Positions 50,344-58,799 of a DNA stretch of 64,000 nucleotides are shown piece by piece. This DNA comes from Bin55 sp965205965 (GTDB lineage: Bacteria > Pseudomonadota > Gammaproteobacteria > Pseudomonadales > Azotimanducaceae): the NCBI GenBank assembly GCA_965205965.1, contig CBDBHT010000007.1, forward strand, positions 1-64,000, written 5' to 3'. The notes under the pieces are model-generated. The model worked only from the letters and a program-made list of their open reading frames with translations, had not been told where the DNA came from and searched no databases. Made by a program: the position numbers and the translations under genes. The number at the start of each line of letters is the position of its first letter. The first letter of the stretch is position 1.

Positions 50344-50775
50344 ATGCAACTTACAGAAGTACCAGTCGTCATGCAACTTACAGAAGTACCAGTCGTCATG
50401 CAACTTACAGAAGTACCAGTCGTCATGCAACTTACAGAAGTACCAGTCGTCATGCAACTTACAGAAGTACCAGTCGTCATGCAACTTACAGAAGTACCAG
50501 TCGTCATGCAACTTACAGAAGTACCAGTCGTCATGCAACTTACAGAAGTACCAGTCGTCATGCAACTTACAGAAGTACCAGTCGTCATGCAACTTACAGA
50601 AGTACCAGTCGTCATGCAACTTACAGAAGTACCAGTCGTCATGCAACTTACAGAAGTACCAGTCGTCATGCAACTTACAGAAGTACCAGTCGTCATGCAA
50701 CTTACAGAAGTACCAGTCGTCATGCAACTTACAGAAGTACCAGTCGTCATGCAACTTACAGAAGCACCATTTGAC
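50344..50775 (+). repeat. 27-bp tandem repeat, 15 perfect units plus one variant
   Basis: The unit starts ATGCAACTTACAGAAGTACC and encodes MQLTEVPVV. Fifteen perfect copies run from 50344 to 50748; the sixteenth (50749) changes to MQLTEAPFD and continues as the native IS5 N-terminus EIRDLFPKPRG. Each unit carries its own ATG. Confidence 0.95.
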
Positions 50776-50843
50776 GAGATACGGGATCTGTTTCCGAAGC
50801 CCCGCGGCAATGTCCGATGGGGTCATCGGCGGGTGTGCTGGGC

Positions 50844-50860
50844 GGGGGGGGGGGGGGGGG
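50844..50860. repeat. G17 homopolymer inside IS5
   Basis: Seventeen G separate the IS5 N-terminal part from its middle part; the expected coding between them is missing. Confidence 0.8.
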
Positions 50861-51002
50861 TATTGGCGGCCCGGCCGTGCTCGAGCGTTTGCGCGATCGG
50901 GGTCTGGTAGCTTCGGGCACCGAGATCGCGATGCTGGGTAGTACCTCGGTGCAGGTGCATGCGGATGGCGACAGGTGGTCTCAAAAAACGGTCCGCAAAG
51001 TA

Positions 51003-51198
51003 TCGGCCGCTCGCGCGGAGGGCTGACGACTAAGATTCATCTACTGGCGTTGGACGATCGTCGGGCATGGAGTTTCTCAGCGCTCGCTGTTTGCTGGACA
51101 TCGGCCGCTCGCGCGGAGGGCTGACGACTAAGATTCATCTACTGGCGTTGGACGATCGTCGGGCATGGAGTTTCTCAGCGCTCGCTGTTTGCTGGACA
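51003..51198. repeat. 98-bp tandem duplication in IS5
   Basis: 51003-51100 and 51101-51198 are identical as far as I can read. The unit encodes GLTTKIHLLALDDRRAWSFS; 98 is not a multiple of three, so it breaks the frame. Confidence 0.85.
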
Positions 51199-53507
51199 TC
51201 GGCATGATGCTCCGGAAGGTCGCTGCTCCAGAAGAGCGGTCTGAAGCCCCCCGGAAGCATCTGATGATGGACCCTCCGCCTAATGAGGACGATCAAACGC
51301 GGGGGGGGGGGGGGGGGGCTTGCAATTGGACACACATGACGATGTGAATTCATTCCTTCTGTTTCATGAGGAGGTAGATCCGCACGGCGGGTTTGAGCAG
51401 GACGTATCCCTGCCAGAGTTTGATGTTTCCGGGCGTGGGATCCGAGGTCTTCGAGGAGCAGGTTCAGGGTCTCGATTTCTTCCCGGGTCAGCACCCGGAT
51501 TGCGGGGCGGTCCGGTTCTACCCGTGCGAGTCGATCGAGGTCGAACACCCGCCAGGCGGTGATGGCGTCGAAGGCCAGGCATTTGCGCAGGTCGTCCGCG
51601 TGATCGAGGCGGCGCTCTTCGATGCGGGCACCGCTCTTGAGCACCTGGAAATATTCTTCGATGACCCAGCGTCGGCGATACCGTTCCAGTGCCTGGACGG
51701 CCTCTTGGGCATCTTGGAACGGGCGGGTGGACAGCAGCACCCAGTGCAGGGGAGACGTGTCGGCAGGGGGATGGATTTCCGTGGCTGAGACGGCGTGCAC
51801 GGTCTGTGGCGGGCGTTCCTTGCACCGGCGCGGGGGCAAGAGGTCGGCCCGGAGGCTTCGCACCTCCAGTCGGGCGGTGCGGGCAGCTCGCGCCCGGGCA
51901 CCGCCCGAGGCAGGAAGATCGAGTTCGAGGATCGAGGACACCGGTTGCGATGCCAGCCGTTCCCACAGGTCTGCCGGAGGATCTTCGGCCTCCGTCCGTG
52001 CCGTGCGCTTGGCACCGCGGGAGGAGCGGAACAGCAGTTCCACGTCCAATCCCGTGGCGCGTTCCAGCATCGAGAACATGTCGGCTTCCCGGTCGCACAC
52101 GGCGATCACGCGAGTATCGGGACAGGACTTGGCCAGTTCCGCGGCACAGTCCAGACCCGCCAACCAGCGTGTGCGCTCCGAGGTCTCCGCTTTCTCCGGC
52201 GCCGGCGGCCGGAAGCGGGTATCCATTTCCAGCACGCCCAGCGGTCGCCCTGTCGGCGTGACGGCCAGCGTGAGATGCACGGGCAGCCCCTTCACGCCCT
52301 TTCCGCCGCCTCCCAATTCCGCCAGCCCCGAATAGTTCAGCATGGTGGTGTCCTGCACCGCCAGCACCACCGGTTCCAGACGGCAGCGATCCACCGTGGA
52401 CTGGCGATGTGCGTCCAGCACATGCTCCTCCGTGACACGCGCATTCGACAACAAGCGATAGGCTCCTTTCTGTTGTGCCGGGGTGGCAAACACCTGCGGC
52501 AAGGACAAGCCCGGACGATCGGCCCAGGCGCGCCCCATGTCCACCAGCCGCCGCCGCAGGCGCGCATCGCCCAGCGTGCGTGCGCCATATTCCCGATCGG
52601 CCCAGTCCGCCTGTATCGGCCAATGCCGGGACCCGCTCCACATGGGCAGCCGAGCCCCGGATTCCGCGCACAACGCTCGTCGCCAATGCCGCGACAGCGG
52701 ATGCACCCAGACCGCCTTCGGAGACGTCCGGAACCCGCCCGGAGGACGACCGGAGGTGCGCCCCGCGCAACGCTGCCAGCCCGCCGCCCGATAGCACGTC
52801 CCGGCGCGGGACGGATCCACGTAAGTATACTCCAGAAGCGGTGCCGTTCCACGCGCTCGCCGCCACTCCGTCGCGAGTGCCTTCGACGCCTTCGCGAGCA
52901 CATGGGAAGCCAGGTTCGGTACCCGTACCCCGGGAAGAATCAAAAACCGCGACTGCCGAACCACCGCCTGCAAATGTGCGACCCGCGCGGCTTCCGACCA
53001 GCCGATCCAGCGATCCCGACAGGCCTGGTGCCAGCTCGCCGCCGACCATCTCACCCCGCCCAGGCGACCCTGGCGGCTCGAGACAATCCAGCAGTTCAGC
53101 GCAGCGCCCGGACTGCGATCCCATCCCCGTGGATGATGCGTGTGCAGCAGGCGACGAAACGCCCCCACGTCCTTCGCCGCCACACGTCGCACCGAGACCT
53201 CGCCCAATGCCTCCAGCGCACAGTCCAACGCCAGGTCCGGATAGTCCGAAGCCGGTGCCCGGACCGATGCCACCGGACGCGCCGCCGGCAACGCCACCCC
53301 CAGATGCGCCGCCAGTTGCGGCAACGCCTTGCAGGCCGACGCGATGCACCACTCCCCCTGACGATTCCGCCAGTCTTCACGCTCGCAAATCCCCCGAGCC
53401 AGGGACCACCGAGTCGCCGACGGATCCCTCGACTTCTCCTTGAACCAAGCCAGCGAAGCCTCGCCAAAATGTCTCAGACCCAATTGCATGCAAATATAGT
53501 AAATCAT
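51135..53507 (-). CDS. IS-D transposase: DUF4338 plus Tn5-like catalytic domain
   Basis: ATG 53507 follows GAGGGGGTG. Order of domains: N-terminal segment; DUF4338 (CRDRWIGWSEAARV, SRFLILPGVRVPNLASHV, TYVDPSRAGTCYRAAGW) at about residues 100-290; a Tn5-type DNA-binding domain (WADREYGARTLGDARLRRRL); catalytic VVLAVQDTTMLNYS (first Asp), VIAVCDREADMFSML (second Asp) and ERYRRRWVIEEYFQVLKSG (Y-R-E-K). A 104-bp deletion between two copies of CGGAAACATCAAACTC near 51430 removes 35 codons and shifts the C-terminus, so the frame reads through the IS end and codes poly-proline from the G-tract. Activity is doubtful. Confidence 0.8.
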   Translation of the reverse strand: MIYYICMQLGLRHFGEASLAWFKEKSRDPSATRWSLARGICEREDWRNRQGEWCIASACKALPQLAAHLGVALPAARPVASVRAPASDYPDLALDCALEALGEVSVRRVAAKDVGAFRRLLHTHHPRGWDRSPGAALNCWIVSSRQGRLGGVRWSAASWHQACRDRWIGWSEAARVAHLQAVVRQSRFLILPGVRVPNLASHVLAKASKALATEWRRARGTAPLLEYTYVDPSRAGTCYRAAGWQRCAGRTSGRPPGGFRTSPKAVWVHPLSRHWRRALCAESGARLPMWSGSRHWPIQADWADREYGARTLGDARLRRRLVDMGRAWADRPGLSLPQVFATPAQQKGAYRLLSNARVTEEHVLDAHRQSTVDRCRLEPVVLAVQDTTMLNYSGLAELGGGGKGVKGLPVHLTLAVTPTGRPLGVLEMDTRFRPPAPEKAETSERTRWLAGLDCAAELAKSCPDTRVIAVCDREADMFSMLERATGLDVELLFRSSRGAKRTARTEAEDPPADLWERLASQPVSSILELDLPASGGARARAARTARLEVRSLRADLLPPRRCKERPPQTVHAVSATEIHPPADTSPLHWVLLSTRPFQDAQEAVQALERYRRRWVIEEYFQVLKSGARIEERRLDHADDLRKCLAFDAITAWRVFDLDRLARVEPDRPAIRVLTREEIETLNLLLEDLGSHARKHQTLAGIRPAQTRRADLPPHETEGMNSHRHVCPIASPPPPPPRLIVLIRRRVHHQMLPGGFRPLFWSSDLPEHHADVQQTASAEKLHARRSSNASR

Positions 53508-53542
53508 CACCCCCTCTCTTGTCAAGTGTGTCCAATTGCAAG
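51319..53542 (-). mobile_element. IS-D, large DUF4338/Tn5-like insertion sequence
   Basis: The 2224-bp element has inverted ends CTTGCAATTGGACAC and GTGTCCAATTGCAAG. It is flanked on both sides by G18 tracts (51301-51318; 53546-53563). A second, partial copy begins at 63156. Confidence 0.8.
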
Positions 53543-53791
53543 GGAGGGGGGGGGGGGGGGGGGAAGGACTGGGTGCCACGCCCATGGTCCCACCCCGAAC
53601 GCCCCGTCGGAAACCATGGTCGTTCGACCGCAAGCTGTATGCCCGCCGCAACCAAGTGGAGCGACTGTTCGGCAAGCTCAAGCGGTATCGCTGCGTGGGG
53701 ACGCGTTACGACAAACTCGACCTCATGTTCGCCGGGTTCATCTATCTGGTACTGATTTGCGAAATGATCAGAAATTTAGTGTAAACACGCC

Positions 53792-54655
53792 TTAGTGTGA
53801 CGCCCTTCCTATTCCATGCATGGCACCGGATTCCATAAACCATAGTGCATAAGCAAGTCCAATCCCCACGAGAAGCGCGAATATAAGCTTACCGTGATCA
53901 TGACTATGGAAATGGATTTCCGGTAGTAAATCGCTGAGGGAGATACAAAGAAAGGCACCCGCCGCGAACGCCAACGCATATCCAATTAATACTTCTAGCT
54001 GCAACGCATTGAATGTCCCCACAAACCAGAAAGTCAGTACCGTAATCAATGGACAGAGCAAAGCGAAGCCTATATTCGTTAGAAGCCGAGTGCGTGGACT
54101 GTATCCAGCAGCATTCATCATTCCAATAATTGAATAGGCATCAAGTGGTTTGTGCAATAGGATCGCCAAGAAAACACTAAGCCCTGCAACCATAGTGCCA
54201 CTCTCATAGAGCAACCCTGCTTGAATGCTGACACCTAAAGCCATGCCTTCAGTTACAGTGTGCACACTTAAACCTGAAACAATTCCGATCAAACTTTGCG
54301 ATTTTAACTCTCCTTTTTTGTACGCGTGATGATCATAAAGACCGTTTTCTTCTTCGCTGAAATTGTGCTGATGGAAGTGGAAAATATGGAGAAAAAAAAC
54401 CAGTACGACGATCCCGAGCACCATCCACGTCATGGCTTTTTCTACAGCGTCGTCTCCAGGAATACGCTCAAGACTATGAGGAAGCAAATGGAACATGGCG
54501 ATCCCTAATATGAAACCCGCCACGAGACTCATAATCATTTGTGTCCGCGTATGCGTCATCTTGCCGAGAGTCGGCAATCGTCCACTCATATAGGCCACGC
54601 CAAAAAGCGCGATGCTGTATATCAGTAGAATCAACAGAGATTGGGCATTAAACAT
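53792..54655 (-). CDS. ZIP-family metal transporter
   Basis: The 287-residue membrane protein should import zinc or iron. It has eight hydrophobic segments, HLLPHSLERI in the second, a His-rich loop (HIFHFHQHNFSEEEN), GLSVHTVTEGMALG (metal-binding His and Glu of helix 4) and AILLHKPLDAYS (helix 5). A late HFHSHDHGK cluster precedes the last helix. The TAA stop coincides with the CTAAG at the IS5 border, so the last residues may be altered by the insertion. Upstream is AT-rich; no Zur or Fur box is obvious. Confidence 0.87.
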   Translation of the reverse strand: MFNAQSLLILLIYSIALFGVAYMSGRLPTLGKMTHTRTQMIMSLVAGFILGIAMFHLLPHSLERIPGDDAVEKAMTWMVLGIVVLVFFLHIFHFHQHNFSEEENGLYDHHAYKKGELKSQSLIGIVSGLSVHTVTEGMALGVSIQAGLLYESGTMVAGLSVFLAILLHKPLDAYSIIGMMNAAGYSPRTRLLTNIGFALLCPLITVLTFWFVGTFNALQLEVLIGYALAFAAGAFLCISLSDLLPEIHFHSHDHGKLIFALLVGIGLAYALWFMESGAMHGIGRASH

Positions 54656-55242
54656 TGCAGCAAGTAATTGTTACACTAACTAGGGATCGTATAATTATCG
54701 CTAATGAGTTATGTATACCCGAAACTTCACGCACACAAAGTATCGGTATACCCTCCATACAAAGGCTTGCTTGTTGGAAACGATGACCTTGACGTTACCA
54801 GATAAAACTGTTTCCCATTTCCCGCCACAGCATGGCTACCTATTACATTCGGTGTGCTTTGAACCGCTATTAGCTTGTTCCAGCTGGCATGACTGTGTGC
54901 TTGAAAGTTGGCGGTAGAAAAGAAGCACTGACTGGTGGACAACCTGTGTGTCGGATATCTTCCAAAACGCATTTATTGTTTCTCAGCGGGACTGGTATGA
55001 CCTTGATCAGCTCTACGCTGTTCAATCCTACCATGCGCTATATGACCCGGTCTTTCATCGAACAGTTCATCGGTGTGCTATTCTGGATCTACTTAGTGCA
55101 AGTCGTTAGTTTAGTAGTCATTCCAGATCAAAGATCGTTTCTAACCACACCCTAATGATGACTGCGAGTTTTGAAAATGTAATGATAAATGTAGCGATCA
55201 TCAGAACAGCATTTATCTTACAGGATATTAAGTTGGTGCCTC
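54656..55242. other. Unassigned stretch, possible decayed gene
   Basis: About 590 bp without an intact gene. One frame, stops ignored, has fragments such as YPPYKGLLVGNDDLDV and FPFPATAWLPITFGVL that look like former coding sequence. I do not recognise the protein. Confidence 0.3.
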
Positions 55243-55399
55243 CCGGCAGTCTGCGCCGTAGAAACGTAGGAACCCTCTTTGGTAGGAAGGATAACCTATG
55301 AAATACGTATTAATAAGGTATAACATTCCCGTTCTGAATTGTTTATGGACTATTCATCCTAAAAATGTATCGGGATTTTTCTACGGCGCAGACTGCCGG
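55243..55399. repeat. 157-bp-class MITE, copy c (best preserved)
   Basis: CCGGCAGTCTGCGCCGTAGA at the left is perfectly inverted at the right end; the terminal repeats are at least 22 bp. The centre is AT-rich and non-coding. Confidence 0.75.
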
Positions 55400-55672
55400 A
55401 CAAACCACTAAAGTAGGGAACTGAAGTTTCACTCGATCTAACTTTCTTGATAGCCATTTATCCGCAACACATGAACAGCGACAACTGCCGCTTTATCGCG
55501 TCTGCTCCAAACTGCTTCACCGTAGCATGGTCGACATGATCGGCAGCTTGAACTTTTAGAAAGCCGGCTTTGCTGTGTCGTTCTTTGCAAATTCTACTGA
55601 TAAATACTGACAAATTTGTACTAGATTCTGTTAAAAATTTCCCTATAATGCTTATCTGCATTTTAGCTGTTG
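55400..55672. other. Intergenic stretch
   Basis: No gene or repeat recognised in about 270 bp. Confidence 0.35.
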
Positions 55673-55676
55673 TTAG

Positions 55677-55957
55677 CCCGGATTTCTCATAACCAAGTCG
55701 AAAATGACGTTTTCACAGGATGCGCTGCTTTTCGCGCGGATCTGCAGCAGTCCGCGAAACGGGCCGGGGCGTATTCCAAAAATCCGCACCTCTTCCGCAA
55801 GCATCGCGCTCAGCACCGACCGCGTCCCGCTTCCATCCGGCCCGGACGCACCCCGCCGCAATACCCTTCCCCCCGGCAAAGCCCAATCGGCTTCGTTGTA
55901 TCAACAACTTAAACACACATAAATCGCATCAAAGCCATTCATTATGAGAAATAAGGG
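55677..55957. repeat. IS1380-derived MITE, copy 3, with TTAG duplication
   Basis: The 281-bp element runs from CCCGGATTTCTCATAACC to TTATGAGAAATAAGGG and is flanked by TTAG (55673-55676, 55958-55961). Its ends equal those of the IS1380 at 5328-8038, so it was probably moved by that transposase. Confidence 0.75.
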
Positions 55958-55961
55958 TTAG

Positions 55962-56502
55962 AAATTATAAGGTATATAAGGTACAAGACAGGGTATGGTA
56001 GGTCTCTTTCAAGAACCCTTTGTCAGGGATTTTCGGTGAGGGTGCTAGGATATCGAGTACGACGACGATTTTGCTCCCTCTCCGTGGTTGGCTGTCTTTT
56101 GCATACGGAATACGATTGCTTATTCCTACTCAATCGTATGTCTTGGTCTAATCCATTCTCAACATCTAAACTGTGTACATCTGGCACGACAGTATAATGA
56201 ACATTGAAGAGAAGAAGCGTCATTTTTGTATGCATGACACTTGGAACACTCTCCCGTTGAGATACACACCTAAAACCCGGGAGGAACATAAATCTGACCG
56301 GGGCACTAATTTCGGAGAGCCTTGGAAGCACCTCCGCCTCTATTTCCTATTCATCATTTTCATTCAAAATGAAGGGAACCTATTCCGCTGATTTCTTGAG
56401 CGGTATAGCCGTTGTTGGATCATCTGTAACATAGTATCTCCATCGAACGGCCATTGTAACTATCAACATATCATATTAACCAAATAGATCAGGAGGAAAC
56501 CT
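55962..56502 (+). promoter_or_regulatory. Upstream region of a pilin-like gene
   Basis: 540 bp without a convincing gene. AGGAGG at 56491-56496 sets the GTG start at 56503; the wider GATCAGGAG block is shared with 4850-4869. Confidence 0.45.
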
Positions 56503-57117
56503 GTGATAACAAAACAGTCTAAAACGACCCTGGATCAATGTTCCTTTCAGCACCGACGGGACGGCGGTCATTCAATAGCCAAGGTCCTGTTAGTACTTGC
56601 TATCGTTGCGAGCGTATTGGTCTTCGCGCAAACCATGTACATAGTGTATGGTAACGAATCTGACATACAGACGGCAATAACCGAGATTAGGATGATCCAA
56701 AATGCCGCCAACGAGTTTAAATTCTCATCGAAGCCAGAAGGGCACCAATATACGAATATTGGAACGAATCTCAGTAAACTGAAGCCGTATTTGGAGCAAA
56801 ACAGACTGTCGAACGGCCGAAATGTGTTTGGGGGCTTGATTGCCATTGCAGCGACGAATACTGACAGGGATCTTGATGTAATTTACCCTGACGTTCACGA
56901 TATCGGCATATGCCGAGAAATCCTGGAGTATTTCGGGCAAGTTAATAAAAGCGGTGTCACGTACGTAGATGCAAAAGGGAACGTCGTAAGTCAGAAAGAC
57001 GAGCTCTATATCGATTTTGGCGAAACGATTCTGGGATACATAGGTGGCGACACTCATGTTACTGGTTGCCAAAAAACAGCTCATGGAAACTACGAACTGC
57101 ACATCCGCATTGACTAG
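56503..57117 (+). CDS. Type IVb-like pilin paralogue with Lys at position 5
   Basis: 204 residues from a GTG start. A 22-residue leader ends in GG, then HSIAKVLLVLAIVASVLVFA. Position 5 is Lys where functional major pilins have Glu. The rest aligns with the paralogue at 4870: MIQNAANEFKFSSKPEGHQY, LSKLKPYLEQNRLSNGRNVF, DRDLDVIYPDVHDIGICREI, and a C-terminal half with TYVDAKGNVVS, GYIGGDTHVTGCQ. Both family cysteines are present. The stop codon TAG overlaps the CTAG of an IS630 end. The Lys suggests a minor pilin or a defective allele. Confidence 0.7.
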   Translation: MITKQSKTTLDQCSFQHRRDGGHSIAKVLLVLAIVASVLVFAQTMYIVYGNESDIQTAITEIRMIQNAANEFKFSSKPEGHQYTNIGTNLSKLKPYLEQNRLSNGRNVFGGLIAIAATNTDRDLDVIYPDVHDIGICREILEYFGQVNKSGVTYVDAKGNVVSQKDELYIDFGETILGYIGGDTHVTGCQKTAHGNYELHIRID

Positions 57118-58799
57118 TAGTTTAACTGGTTTTAATTTTCGGGTATAGATGCTTCAGTTTGGTGCGCGCATCGTCGACGCTGAGCTGCCAGTCGACCCCG
57201 GTCTGTTCGCGATTGCGCTCCTTGGCCCAGGCCGCCGTTTCCGACGTGACCAAAGCCCTGCTCTCGATCCGGCGATCCAGGCACTGGCGGTGCAACGCAC
57301 TGAACTCCAGTTCCGCAACGTTTAGCCAGCTCCCGTGTTTCGGCGTGTGCACCAGGTGGATGCGGTCGTTCAGCCGACTGGCTTCGGCCGCCGGGAACGC
57401 GGCGTAGAACGAGTCACCGCTGTGGGTGTTCAAGTTGTCGCACACCAGCGTGATGCTTTCCGCATCCCGGTAACGCGGCAGATTCGCCAGTGCGCGCACT
57501 TGCTTCGCCCAATCCAACGTCGTGCGCCGTTTGGTGACAGCCACTCTCCGCCAGCCGGACAGCGGCTCGCCGAACATCCACACCGTGCATTCTCCAGTTG
57601 TGTCAAGAATCTTCTGCAATTTCTGGTGGGAGCGGAGACCCGCCCATATGGGCGGGTCTCCGCTCGGCGCGAAAATTTCGGGCGTTTCATGCCGCCTCCT
57701 GCCATGTCTCGGATTCCGGTTCGGATGCGCGAACCACGCCGATCCGGCCATATAGATAACGCTGCCCCGTCAGCCACCGCTCATGGGTCTCCGCCGCAAG
57801 TGCCAAGATCAGACGCAGACAGGACTCCGCGTTCGGGAAGATCCTGACGACACGCGTGCGCCGACGGAGCTCCTCGTTGTACCGCTCCAGCATGTTCGTG
57901 GACTTCATCCGCAGGCGATGTTCCCTAGGCAGCCGATACACCGTCAGCGTCTCCTCGACATGATCCTCGACCCATTCCACTAGCCTGCCAAACCCTTTCT
58001 CATCGCCCCAACGGGCTACCCAGGCACCCAGTGCCTCACGAGCCTCCCCGACATGCTCACAGCCCCACAACCGTTTCAAACCCTCCAGACACGCGGGATC
58101 AGCACTCCGGGACAGCTTGTCCCTGGCATTGCGCAGAAAATGGACGCAGCACCGTTGCCACAGCGCGGTCGGCAGCACTTTCGAGATCGCATGCTTTAAT
58201 CCCTCATGACTGTCCGAGACCACATACTCGACTCCCCGCAGGCCACGTCCCTTCAGATGCGACAGGAATTCCGTCCACGACACCTCGCTTTCCCGGTTCG
58301 CCACCTCCGCCGCCAACACCTGACGCCGACCCTCGCCGTCAATCCCGAGGGCAATCTGCACCGCCCGGGAACGCACCGAGCCCTCCTCTCTCACCTTCTC
58401 ATACCGGGCATCCAGCAGCACATACGGATACGCCTCCTCCAGCCGACGTTCCGCAAACGCCTTCAGGGACGCGTCCAGCTTCGACACCATGGCCGAGATC
58501 GTCGCCGGTGAAAACTCGTGACCGCACAGATCTTCCGCCAGTCGGCTCACCCGACGCGTCGAGACCCCCTGCACATACATCTCCGACAGCACGGCCACCA
58601 GTGCCTTCTCCGAACGCTGATAGCGCTCGAACACCCGCGTGCTGAACTGGCCGCTGCGTTCCTGCGGAACCCTCAGCTCGATCTCGCCCACCTTCATCGT
58701 CAGATCGCGCCGGTAGTATCCAGAACGGTAGCCCTGACGCGTCTGCGTCCGCTCGCTCTTGCCCGCTCCCAGAAACTCCGTCATCTCACTCTCCAGCAC

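Larger units (their letters stand above)
50278..53793 (+). mobile_element. IS5-family element with repeat expansion, interrupted by IS-D
   Basis: Left end AGGGCGTATTGACACTA and right end TTTAGTGTAAACACGCC delimit an IS5 whose coding parts are 50344-51300 and 53564-53784. The N-terminal region carries a 27-bp repeat expansion, the middle has a G17 tract and a 98-bp tandem duplication, and IS-D (51319-53542) sits just after EDDQTR-coding sequence. Confidence 0.7.

Noticed and set aside
50286..50941. Long open frames on both strands through the 27-bp repeats (up to 215 codons)
   Set aside because: The unit length is divisible by three and stop-free in several frames, so open frames are automatic. 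Only the frame joined to the IS5 N-terminus is meaningful.
51364..53352. A 662-codon Gly/Ala-rich frame overlapping the IS-D transposase
   Set aside because: Composition is typical of an off-frame reading of GC-rich DNA; the overlapping frame has all transposase motifs.
51795..53795. A 666-codon Arg/Pro-rich frame on the opposite strand of IS-D
   Set aside because: Low-complexity shadow of the transposase gene with no recognisable domain.
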